A DNA stretch of 41,149 nt from an uncultured Gammaproteobacteria bacterium (GTDB lineage Bacteria; Pseudomonadota; Gammaproteobacteria; JAADHQ01): the NCBI GenBank assembly GCA_947258655.1, contig CAMYJD010000019.1, forward strand, positions 1-41,149, given 5' to 3'. The position numbers and the translations under genes are program-made. This document shows positions 7,601-15,205 of this stretch, piece after piece. Numbering within the stretch: position 1 is the stretch's first letter; every line of letters starts with the position of its first letter. The notes under the pieces were generated by a model. That model was not told the origin of the DNA, did no database searches, and saw only the letters and a list, made by a program, of their open reading frames with translations.

Positions 7601-7865
7601 CGGTATGTTTCAGTAATTTTCCAGTTTTCGTAGCGGTTGCAGGCATTACGAGTATATGTACAGAATTCCCCCATGATGATCTGCAAGCACAGGCAGTTCA
7701 CAGCGCAGACTCTCATGGCTGATAATATACACGATATCGGCACTTACATCGAATGCTGAATGAACTTTCGCAGGTGTGAGCTGATATCGCGGTCACGCAT
7801 CTATGACAATATGATCATATTGCTCTTTACAGGGGCGGGATTGATGTTGCTCCATCAGGACGTTG
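7601..7865. other. Intergenic region upstream of the sugar transferase
   Basis: About 265 bases between two minus-strand genes. It should hold the sugar transferase promoter. I see no clear sigma-70 boxes, terminator or small gene. Confidence 0.4.
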
Positions 7866-8888
7866 TTAAATATCATCCATTTGTGAATTGAATTCAAAGG
7901 CATCGGAGAAGAGTTGCCTTTCGGCCACGCCGAGTTCGATAAAGCGGTCACGTGCGCTGTAAACCATTGCCGGGGGACCGCTCATATAGATATCCATGTT
8001 GCGCATGTCCGGGTAGTACTTCATGACCGTCTCATGTACCAGGCCGGTTTCTCCATCCCAGTTATCTTCGGGCTGGGGCTCGGATAAAACCGGGGTAAAG
8101 CGGAACAGTGGGTGCCGACGGGTCCATTCCACAGGCAGGTCCGGCATGTACAGGTCTCGTTTCGAGCGTACTCCCCAGAACAGGTGCATGGGTTTTTCCA
8201 GGCCGATATGAAAGGCATGCTCAAGCATTCCCTTTAATGGTGCAAAGCCGGTGCCGCCGCCCATCAGAATCATTGCCCGGGGCGACGATTCATTCAGCGT
8301 AAAACTGCCCAGGGGCGCCTCGATACGCAGGATTTCACCGATCTTCATGCGCTCAAATATGTACTGGGTATATTCGCCGCCTTCTATATGGCGGATATGC
8401 AATTCAATCAGTTCATCATCATGCGGGGCATTGGCAATCGAGAAGCTGCGATGCTCGCCATTATCCTGGATGATATCGAGATACTGGCCGGCAAAAAACT
8501 GCATGCGTATATGCTCGGGAAGTTTAAGATAGACCCGCATGACATCATGGGAAAGCTGTTCTAGCTTGGCCACCTTGGTTGGCATTTGCAAGATTTTGAT
8601 TTGCTGTAGTTTTTCTACTTCGTCGACAGCAATCTCGAGATCCGAAGCGGCGCGAGCCTGACAGAACAGGGCATAATTGTGCTGGCGCATTTCATCGCTC
8701 AGTCCGGGTGGTATTTCGTCATAGTTGACTTGCCCCTTCAGTACCTTGCCCTTGCATGCGCCGCAACGGCCGCCGCGGCAACCATAAGGCAGACTGACGC
8801 CGGCGCGCAGTGCTGCATCAAGTATGGTTTCATCCTCGGCTGCAGTAAATTCGTGCCGCGTGGTGGGTAGTTTGACTAGATACTTCAT
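7866..8888 (-). CDS. 2Fe-2S ferredoxin-NAD(P)H flavin reductase
   Basis: A 340-residue electron-transfer protein. Residues 1-90 are a plant-type 2Fe-2S ferredoxin with cysteines in GCRGGRCGACKGKV and a fourth in LFCQA. The middle is an FAD-binding ferredoxin-reductase domain (motif RSFSIANAP). The C-terminal part binds NAD(P)H (MGGGTGFAPLKGML) and ends in the usual FEFNSQMDDI-type tail. The layout matches proteins annotated as CDP-6-deoxy-delta-3,4-glucoseen reductases, and oxygenase reductase components have the same architecture. Because ubiD lies next to it, a role in supplying reduced flavin or electrons is possible but not shown. Confidence 0.85.
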   Translation of the reverse strand: MKYLVKLPTTRHEFTAAEDETILDAALRAGVSLPYGCRGGRCGACKGKVLKGQVNYDEIPPGLSDEMRQHNYALFCQARAASDLEIAVDEVEKLQQIKILQMPTKVAKLEQLSHDVMRVYLKLPEHIRMQFFAGQYLDIIQDNGEHRSFSIANAPHDDELIELHIRHIEGGEYTQYIFERMKIGEILRIEAPLGSFTLNESSPRAMILMGGGTGFAPLKGMLEHAFHIGLEKPMHLFWGVRSKRDLYMPDLPVEWTRRHPLFRFTPVLSEPQPEDNWDGETGLVHETVMKYYPDMRNMDIYMSGPPAMVYSARDRFIELGVAERQLFSDAFEFNSQMDDI

Positions 8889-9050
8889 CGGAACTTCAAC
8901 TATGTGAAAAGGGACAACATTCTCCCTTAAATAATAGTTTATTAAAACCCTTGGCTATTAAGGTTATTACATGATTTTTTTAGGGGATTGTGCGTAACAA
9001 GGCTCTGCTAGCTCTTATAGCAGCAACTGTATATTGATGGCGTGACAGTA

Positions 9051-10520
9051 TCAGTCCAGGATGCCGAGCGATTCCCAGATATCATCGATGCGTTGTTTGA
9101 CATCGGTCGACATCTCGATTGGCGTACCCCACTCGCGTTGTGTTTCACCGGGCCATTTATTGGTTGCATCGAAGCCGGCCTTGCTGCCGAGCCCCGAAAC
9201 CGGTGAGGCAAAATCGAGGTAATCGATTGGCGTGTTTTCGACCAACGTCGTGTCGCGCGCCGGGTCCATACGCGTTGTCATGGCCCATATCACATCCTTC
9301 CAGTCGCGCACGTTAACATCTTCATCGACGACAATGACGAATTTCGTATACATAAACTGGCGTAAAAAAGACCATACTCCGAGCATGATGCGCTTGGCAT
9401 GGCCGGGATACTGCTTTTTCATGCTGACCACGGCGACACGATAAGAGCAGCCTTCCGGGGGTAGATAGAAATCACAAATCTCGGGGAACTGTTTTTGCAG
9501 GATCGGTACAAATACCTCGTTCAGCGCAACACCGAGAATCGCCGGTTCATCGGGAGGTCGTCCGGTATAGGTACTATGATAGATCGGGTCCTTGCGGTGC
9601 GTGATCCGTTCTATGGTAAATACCGGGAAGCGTTCGACCTCATTATAATAGCCGGTATGATCACCAAATGGTCCTTCATCGGCCATGTCATCCGGGTATA
9701 TGTGGCCTTCAAGGACAAATTCCGCCGACGCCGGTACCTGTAGCTCGCTGCCGATACATTTGACTACCTCGGTCTTGTCGCCGCGTAACAGTCCGGCAAA
9801 GGCATATTCGGACAGTGAATCCGGCACTGGCGTGACAGCGCCCAGTATCGTCGCCGGATCGGCACCGAGCGCGACGGCGATTGGAAATGGTTCCCCGGGG
9901 TGTTGCTTGCACCAGTCCCTGAAGTCCAGTGCGCCACCGCGATGGGCCAGCCAGCGCATGATGACGCGATTCCTGCCGATCACTTGCTGGCGGTAGATGC
10001 CGAGATTCTGTCTGTCCTTGTGCGGGCCGCGGGTCACGACCAGTGCCCATGTAATCAACGGCGCTGCATCGCCCGGCCAGCAGGTCTGGATCGGTAGCCT
10101 GGCAAGGTCGACGGCATCGCCTTCAAGCACAAATTCCTGGCACGGCGCTTTCTTGACGACCTTTGGCGCCATGTTGAGGACCTGCTTGAAAACCGGCAGT
10201 TTTTCCCACGCATCCTTCATACCCTTGGGAGGCTCCGGTTCCTTCAAAAAAGCCAGCAATTTGCCGACTTCGCGCAAGGCCTGTACCGACTCCTCACCCA
10301 TACCCATCGCGACGCGCTCGGGTGTGCCAAACAGGTTGGCCAGTAGCGGTATGGACGAGCCACGCGGGTTTTCGAACAACAACGCAGGGCCTTCAGCCTT
10401 CAGTGTGCGATCACAGACCTCCGTTATTTCCAGTGCCGGGTCGAGCTCTGTGCCGATACGCTTTAACAGGCCCCTGTGTTCGAGTTGCTCGATAAAATCT
10501 CTTAAATCACGGTATTTCAT
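9051..10520 (-). CDS. ubiD: 4-hydroxy-3-polyprenylbenzoate decarboxylase
   Basis: Decarboxylates the polyprenylated benzoate ring in ubiquinone synthesis, using prenylated FMN made by UbiX. The 489-residue length is typical. Recognisable segments are the N-terminal [20 protein letters not shown] and [20 protein letters not shown]. The cofactor region has [19 protein letters not shown] and [23 protein letters not shown]. The acidic active-site loop is [12 protein letters not shown], and [19 protein letters not shown] is near the C-terminus. No ubiX is seen in the window. It shares a 60-base divergent promoter region with the glycosyltransferase on the plus strand, marked by a 10-base inverted repeat. 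Confidence 0.96.
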   Translation of the reverse strand: MKYRDLRDFIEQLEHRGLLKRIGTELDPALEITEVCDRTLKAEGPALLFENPRGSSIPLLANLFGTPERVAMGMGEESVQALREVGKLLAFLKEPEPPKGMKDAWEKLPVFKQVLNMAPKVVKKAPCQEFVLEGDAVDLARLPIQTCWPGDAAPLITWALVVTRGPHKDRQNLGIYRQQVIGRNRVIMRWLAHRGGALDFRDWCKQHPGEPFPIAVALGADPATILGAVTPVPDSLSEYAFAGLLRGDKTEVVKCIGSELQVPASAEFVLEGHIYPDDMADEGPFGDHTGYYNEVERFPVFTIERITHRKDPIYHSTYTGRPPDEPAILGVALNEVFVPILQKQFPEICDFYLPPEGCSYRVAVVSMKKQYPGHAKRIMLGVWSFLRQFMYTKFVIVVDEDVNVRDWKDVIWAMTTRMDPARDTTLVENTPIDYLDFASPVSGLGSKAGFDATNKWPGETQREWGTPIEMSTDVKQRIDDIWESLGILD

Positions 10521-10527
10521 GGAAAAG

Positions 10528-10580
10528 TAATTACCGTATCTGTTAATGTCTGGCTATTATGCACTATTTGACGGTAATTA
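10528..10580. promoter_or_regulatory. Inverted repeat in the ubiD/glycosyltransferase divergent promoter
   Basis: Perfect 10-base arms TAATTACCGT (10528-10537) and ACGGTAATTA (10571-10580) are separated by 33 bases. Each arm lies close to one start codon, and the right arm abuts the plus-strand ATG. This could be a paired operator or chance. Confidence 0.35.
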
Positions 10581-11660
10581 ATGAATAAAACCCTGTATTG
10601 CACGATATCATCACATGGATTTGGCCATGTCGCGCAATCGGCGCCGGTATTGAACCGCCTGCATGAACTGCGTGCGGATATTGATATCGTCATCCAGTGT
10701 GATGCCAGGCGTGAATGGTTGCAACAGCGCCTGCATTTCCCGTTCGAACATGTGCGCCGCGACACCGAATTCGGCATGCTGATGCACGACGCCATGACTA
10801 TCGATGTCGAGGCCAGCCACGCACGCTATACGAACTTGCATCGGCGCTGGGCGGACAGGATTGCCGAGGCCGCGCAGCTGATCAGACAATATCAACCGAC
10901 GCTGGTTTACAGCAATGTCGGCTATCTTGCCAATGCCGCCGCGGCGCAGCTGGAGATTCCGGTGGTCAATCTGTGCTCATTGAGCTGGTACCATATTTAT
11001 CGGAGCTATTGTCAGGACCTGCCCGGAGCGCAACAGGTCCTCGATGATATGTTGCAGGCCTATAACCATGCGGATGTGTTTCTGGCTCCGGCACCGAGTA
11101 TGCCGATGACAGAGATTGAAGCTGTACAGGCCATCGGTCCGATAGCGAAAACAGGACAGAACCGTGGCGCTGAAATCCGCGCGCAATTTGATTTGCCGGC
11201 TCAGACAAAACTGGTGCTGGTATCACACGGCGGCGTGAATATGCCGTTGGATTTTAATCGCTGGCCGCAAACGCCGGGGGTCCGTTATCTGGTCGGTGCG
11301 CATGAGTGTCCGGATCGCAGTGACTTCATCGCCTATGAATCACTAGCGATGCCGTATATCGACATTGTCTGCTCATGCGATGTACTGGTCAGTAAACCGG
11401 GTTACGGTACCAATGCCGAGACGGCCTGTAATGGCGTATCATTACTGTATACACGCCGGCCTGACTGGCCGGAAGACCAGCACCTGGTGCAATGGTCGCG
11501 CCAGTATGCGCACAGTATTGAGCTATCCTTGCAGGATTTGCAGCGAGGGAATTTGCACAAACCGCTGCAACAGTTTGCTGATATGCCTCGACCTGCCGTA
11601 GTTGAGCCGAGCGGTATTGAGCAGGCTATAGAAATATTGTTGCACTATTTTCAGGAGTGA
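10581..11660 (+). CDS. GT-B-fold glycosyltransferase-like protein
   Basis: A 359-residue protein with the N-terminal motif ISSHGFGHVAQSAPVLNRL, which resembles the G-x-G-H segment of MurG-like enzymes and the N-terminal domain of bacterial L-arabinokinases. The C-terminal half holds a nucleotide-sugar-type site: KLVLVSHGGVN, then CDVLVSKPGYGTNAETACNGVSLLY. The overall two-Rossmann layout fits GT-B. Donor and acceptor are unknown. It is the first of four genes on the plus strand; the GFA-like gene starts 15 bases downstream behind a strong ribosome site. Confidence 0.7.
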   Translation: MNKTLYCTISSHGFGHVAQSAPVLNRLHELRADIDIVIQCDARREWLQQRLHFPFEHVRRDTEFGMLMHDAMTIDVEASHARYTNLHRRWADRIAEAAQLIRQYQPTLVYSNVGYLANAAAAQLEIPVVNLCSLSWYHIYRSYCQDLPGAQQVLDDMLQAYNHADVFLAPAPSMPMTEIEAVQAIGPIAKTGQNRGAEIRAQFDLPAQTKLVLVSHGGVNMPLDFNRWPQTPGVRYLVGAHECPDRSDFIAYESLAMPYIDIVCSCDVLVSKPGYGTNAETACNGVSLLYTRRPDWPEDQHLVQWSRQYAHSIELSLQDLQRGNLHKPLQQFADMPRPAVVEPSGIEQAIEILLHYFQE

Positions 11661-11675
11661 TGACGGGGAGGACCA

Positions 11676-12077
11676 ATGTATAAGGGGTCATGTTTATGCG
11701 GCCAGGTGCGTTTTGAGATAGACGGGCCCATCAACGATATTGTTTATTGTCACTGCTCGCTATGTCGCAAGGCACAGGGTAGTGCGTTTGCGACCAATGC
11801 CAATGTTGCGGTAAAGGATTTCACCTTCGTACAGGGAAAGGACGTGCTGCACAGCTATGAATCCAATCCGGGGCATACGAAACATTTCTGCTCTAACTGC
11901 GGATCCCCGATCATGAGCCTGAATACAGCCAGGCCGGATACGGTCAGGATACGCCTCGGAACGATCGAATCGGCAATCAGCGAACGACCGGGCTGTCATA
12001 TATTTAGCGCATCGAAGGCCAACTGGGAGCAGATAGCGGACGACCTGCCGCAATACGACGAGTATGCACCCGAATGA
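11676..12077 (+). CDS. GFA-domain (CENP-V-like) zinc protein
   Basis: A 133-residue protein with all zinc-binding cysteines of the GFA fold: GSCLCGQVRFE near the start, YCHCSLCRKAQGSAFATNA in the middle and KHFCSNCGSPI later. GFA proteins were named for a proposed role in glutathione-dependent formaldehyde metabolism; most members have no proven activity. GGGGAGG lies six bases before the ATG. It probably belongs to an operon with the flanking glycosyltransferase and MscS genes. Confidence 0.88.
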   Translation: MYKGSCLCGQVRFEIDGPINDIVYCHCSLCRKAQGSAFATNANVAVKDFTFVQGKDVLHSYESNPGHTKHFCSNCGSPIMSLNTARPDTVRIRLGTIESAISERPGCHIFSASKANWEQIADDLPQYDEYAPE

Positions 12078-12102
12078 AAATTATCGACAAAGGTGACAAT
12101 CT

Positions 12103-13215
12103 ATGAGCGCGACAGAACAGGCCGGCACACTGCATGACATCATGGACTATATCAAACCGGTCAGTGGGTTTTTTGGTGAACACCCGCTGGCCATAGCTGC
12201 GATGGTATTGTTGGTGACCATCATCGTGGCCAGCCTCGCTGTTGTCATTGTTGCGCGCGTGGCCGGACGTATTGCCCGGCAAACCCGCTTCCATTGGGAC
12301 GACCAATTGATTGCGGCATTACGCCGGCCGGTTTTCTGGACGCTGTTACTGATCGGTTTAAGGATGTCGTTGTTGCCACTGCGACCATCGCAGATCGTCA
12401 GTAATGTTTTCGAGTCTGTCGTTGCCTCTATACTTATTATTCTATGGTCACTGTTCCTGTTGCGTCTGATTCGTATTCTATTGCGCGCATTCAGTGCCAG
12501 TGCCGGTGAGCATTCGCTAGTACGCAGACAAACCCTGCCATTATTTGAAAACCTCGGCTTTATCATTGTCATTGTCGTCATGATCTACATGGTGTTTCGT
12601 TCCTGGAATATCGATATGACCGCATGGCTGGCCTCGGCCGGTATCGCCGGTATTGCGATAGGTTTTGCCGCCAAGGATACGCTGGCGAACCTGTTTTCCG
12701 GCGTGTTTATTCTCGCCGACACACCCTACAAGATCGGAGATTATGTTGTGCTCGATAGTGGCGAGCGCGGCCTGGTCACGCATATCGGTATCCGCAGTAC
12801 GCGCCTGTTAACACGCGATGATGTCGAGATCACGATCCCGAATGCGATCATGGGCAACACTCGTATCACCAATGAGTCCGGCGGCCCGCACGAGAAATAC
12901 CGTCTGCGGGTCAAGGTCGGTGTGGCCTATGGCTCGGACATCGACCAGGTCAAACAGATACTGCAACACATCGCCATGACAGAGCCCATGGTCTGCACAG
13001 ATCCCGAACCACGTGTGCGCTTCCGTACATTCGGTGGCTCAAGCCTGGACATCGAATTGTTGTGCTGGGTCGATAACCCGGAATTGCGCGGACGCGTGCT
13101 GGATGTACTGAATACAACGATTTACAAACGCTTCAATGAGGAAGGCATTGAAATACCCTACTCGAAGCACGATATATTTATCAAGGAAATGCCGCACGGC
13201 AATCAGCATGAATAA
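12103..13215 (+). CDS. MscS-family mechanosensitive channel
   Basis: A 370-residue inner-membrane channel that opens under tension and releases solutes on osmotic downshift. There are four to five hydrophobic helices: about residues 25-50, 70-90, 100-125, 150-170 and the pore helix TAWLASAGIAGIAIGFAAKDTLANLFSGVFIL. The pore helix shows the alternating Ala/Gly packing of TM3. The beta domain follows (IGDYVVLDSGERGLVTHIGIRSTRLLTRDDVEITIPNAIM). The mixed alpha/beta C-terminal vestibule runs to residue 370. AAAGGTGA precedes the ATG. Confidence 0.94.
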   Translation: MSATEQAGTLHDIMDYIKPVSGFFGEHPLAIAAMVLLVTIIVASLAVVIVARVAGRIARQTRFHWDDQLIAALRRPVFWTLLLIGLRMSLLPLRPSQIVSNVFESVVASILIILWSLFLLRLIRILLRAFSASAGEHSLVRRQTLPLFENLGFIIVIVVMIYMVFRSWNIDMTAWLASAGIAGIAIGFAAKDTLANLFSGVFILADTPYKIGDYVVLDSGERGLVTHIGIRSTRLLTRDDVEITIPNAIMGNTRITNESGGPHEKYRLRVKVGVAYGSDIDQVKQILQHIAMTEPMVCTDPEPRVRFRTFGGSSLDIELLCWVDNPELRGRVLDVLNTTIYKRFNEEGIEIPYSKHDIFIKEMPHGNQHE

Positions 13216-13292
13216 AGCATGTCGGTGCACTCGGGATGCGTTATTGGGTTATACTGGTGGCGTTGTATATGATTAATTGGTGTGTTTGTGTT

Positions 13293-14240
13293 ATGAAAAA
13301 TCTTGTTTTATTACTGATACTTGTGCCGCTATATAGCCAGGCCTGGGTGTTGCCCGGGCTGGGTGACTACTGCTTCGAAGCTGTAAACGATGGTGTCTAC
13401 ATCATGCATGGTCCATTACAGGAGCCGAGTAAACAGAACCAGGGTTTTATGAATAATCCCGGCATTGTTGTTACGAAAAACGGCGTTGTCCTGATTGATC
13501 CCGGTGGCACCTATCAGGTCGGTAAACAGGTCCTGGCCGAGATAAGGAAAATAACCCCGAAGCCGGTTCTGTCCGTGTTCAATTCCCATATCCATGGTGA
13601 TCACTGGCTTGGCAATCAGGCCGTCAGGGAAGCCTATCCGCAGGCGTTGATCTATGCACACCCGAATATGATCGCGCAGGCAAGCTCAGGCATCGGTAAG
13701 GACTGGATCAATATCATGCAACGCATGACCGAAGGTGCGAGCAAGGGCACGAAGGTCGTCGCACCGGACAAGGCCGTGCAACAGGGTGACGAGATCGTTG
13801 TCGACGGTCAACGCTTCAGGATCCATTCATTCGATCCTGCGCATACCGATACGGACGTGCTGGTCGAGCATGTCGACAGCAAGACCCTGTTTATGGGCGA
13901 TAACAGTTTTAATGGACGTATGGGGCGCTTTGATGCCAGTTCCAATATGCACGGTTCGATCAAGGTGCTGAACTATGTAAAGACGCTCGATATCAAGACC
14001 TTTATTCCGGGGCATGGTCAAAGCGGCAAGTTTGATATTGCGGTTAAACCTTTTATGGATTATCTGAACAGCCTGCAAAAGATCGTCAAACAGGGTTTTG
14101 AACAGGAGCTCGAGGATTACGAGATCAAGGAAGTCGCGGCCAAACAATTGCAGGCCTGCAAGGACTGGCATGGTTACGATGAACAGTTCGGCAAGCATGT
14201 GTTCAAGATGTACCTGGAGATTCAGGCTAGCGAATTGTAA
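13293..14240 (+). CDS. Exported metallo-beta-lactamase-fold hydrolase
   Basis: A 315-residue protein. Starting at the ATG at 13293 gives a compact signal peptide (MKNLVLLLILVPLYSQAW); an in-frame codon at 13236 would add a second hydrophobic stretch and is less likely. The zinc motif H99-x-H101-x-D103-H104 lies in FNSHIHGDHWLG. Further ligand segments are FDPAHTDTDVLV, LFMGDNSFNGRMGRFD and FIPGHGQSG. It resembles SoxH-like and quinoprotein-associated periplasmic hydrolases of the family. The substrate is unknown. It lies 77 bases after the MscS gene. Confidence 0.85.
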   Translation: MKNLVLLLILVPLYSQAWVLPGLGDYCFEAVNDGVYIMHGPLQEPSKQNQGFMNNPGIVVTKNGVVLIDPGGTYQVGKQVLAEIRKITPKPVLSVFNSHIHGDHWLGNQAVREAYPQALIYAHPNMIAQASSGIGKDWINIMQRMTEGASKGTKVVAPDKAVQQGDEIVVDGQRFRIHSFDPAHTDTDVLVEHVDSKTLFMGDNSFNGRMGRFDASSNMHGSIKVLNYVKTLDIKTFIPGHGQSGKFDIAVKPFMDYLNSLQKIVKQGFEQELEDYEIKEVAAKQLQACKDWHGYDEQFGKHVFKMYLEIQASEL

Positions 14241-14246
14241 GTTTAA

Positions 14247-14373
14247 GCAACCTCTGATTAATTAGTCATTGCGAGAAGTATGCGACGAAGCAATCTCTAA
14301 GCATATGATTTTATCTGGCAGATTGCCGCGCTACGCTCGCAATGACTCGATACTAGAATTAATCAGAGGTTGC
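14247..14373. repeat. 127-bp palindromic MITE/REP-like element
   Basis: Perfect 17-base terminal inverted repeats are seen at 14247-14263 (starts GCAACCTCTG) and 14357-14373 (ends CAGAGGTTGC). Inside, GTCATTGCGAG...AAGCAATCT on the left pairs with AGATTGC...CTCGCAATGAC on the right, so the transcript would fold into one long hairpin. It has no coding capacity and no clear target duplication. A half copy occurs at 18359-18386. Confidence 0.85.
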
Positions 14374-14415
14374 CTAGTGTTTATTGCCCCGCCTAGAGAT
14401 TCCGGCACCTGAAAT

Positions 14416-14928
14416 ATGAGCGTTATCTATAGCTTCCCACCCATCGCATCGCCTGACGCCAGAGTGCTGGTGCTCGGCTCGATGCCGGGTGTTGCATCTT
14501 TGCAGGCGCAGCAATACTACGCCCATCCGCGTAACAGTTTCTGGTATATCATCGAGAAGATGTTTGATGTGCCAGCGTCGCTGACTTATTCACGCCGCAC
14601 GCAATTACTACAGCAAAACAGGATTGCAGTGTGGGACGTATTGAAAGCCTGTGTGCGCGAAGGCAGCCTGGACTCGGCTATCGAGCGCGATACCATCGAG
14701 GTTAATGCATTCGAGGATTTTTTTATCCGCCATAAACAGATACGTGCTGTGTTTTTTAATGGTGCCACGGCCGAGAAGGAATTCACACGCCATGTCATGT
14801 CCTTGCCGCTTGTGCAGGAGCGCGGGTTTGATTTTTACAGGTTACCATCGACTAGTCCTGCCCACGCTGCAATGAATCGCGAACAAAAACTGCAGGCTTG
14901 GCGCCTGCTCGCTGACAGGGCAGGGTAG
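14416..14928 (+). CDS. DNA-deoxyinosine glycosylase (UDG superfamily)
   Basis: A 170-residue base-excision repair enzyme of the uracil-DNA glycosylase superfamily. Diagnostic segments are VLVLGSMPGVASLQAQQYYAHPRNSFWYII (active-site and stacking loop), IAVWDVLKAC, AVFFNGATAEKEF, and the DNA-contact loop LPSTSPAHA near the C-terminus. These match the family-6 (HDG) type that removes deaminated adenine (hypoxanthine). Possible activity on other deaminated bases cannot be judged from the sequence. It directly follows the palindromic element. Confidence 0.88.
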   Translation: MSVIYSFPPIASPDARVLVLGSMPGVASLQAQQYYAHPRNSFWYIIEKMFDVPASLTYSRRTQLLQQNRIAVWDVLKACVREGSLDSAIERDTIEVNAFEDFFIRHKQIRAVFFNGATAEKEFTRHVMSLPLVQERGFDFYRLPSTSPAHAAMNREQKLQAWRLLADRAG

Positions 14929-15205
14929 TTGAACCAAGAAAGGGGTCGGTGACAAATGATAATCATTCGCGATCAGGTAAACATAATCAATTACTTTGTT
15001 ACGGTTGTATGACAAAAGAACATGATTATATGTAAAGCCAGTATCCAGCTTGCACGTGATGTATTAACCAAGTACTTAAATTCTATATAGAGATAAATTC
15101 CCCTAATGTTAAGTAGGTGGAAATTATGCAAGTTTCCGCTGGACTTTATTGCATTTGTTAATTTATTCTAGCCGCCAATGGAATGGATCTGTTGGGGGAT
15201 CATCT
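14929..15205. other. Intergenic region before the repeat lipoprotein
   Basis: About 277 bases without a gene. It holds the Fur-like palindrome listed separately and AT-rich sequence that should contain the promoter of the lipoprotein gene. Confidence 0.4.
14955..14967. promoter_or_regulatory. Fur-box-like palindrome
   Basis: A 13-base palindrome, AATGATAATCATT, matches the core of the 19-base Fur consensus; the outer three bases on each side match poorly. It lies 240 bases upstream of the lipoprotein gene and just after the glycosylase gene. Confidence 0.35.

Noticed and set aside
9997-10530. 177-residue plus-strand frame
   Set aside because: Antisense to ubiD, whose motifs are continuous; the composition is that of a shadow frame.
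14941-14956. Possible transposon end before the Fur-like site
   Set aside because: The phrase resembles ends of some IS200-like elements, but there is no matching partner or transposase.
15149-15205. Upstream TTG start for the repeat lipoprotein
   Set aside because: It would put 19 polar residues before the signal peptide; the TTG at 15206 has a better ribosome site and a standard lipoprotein signal.
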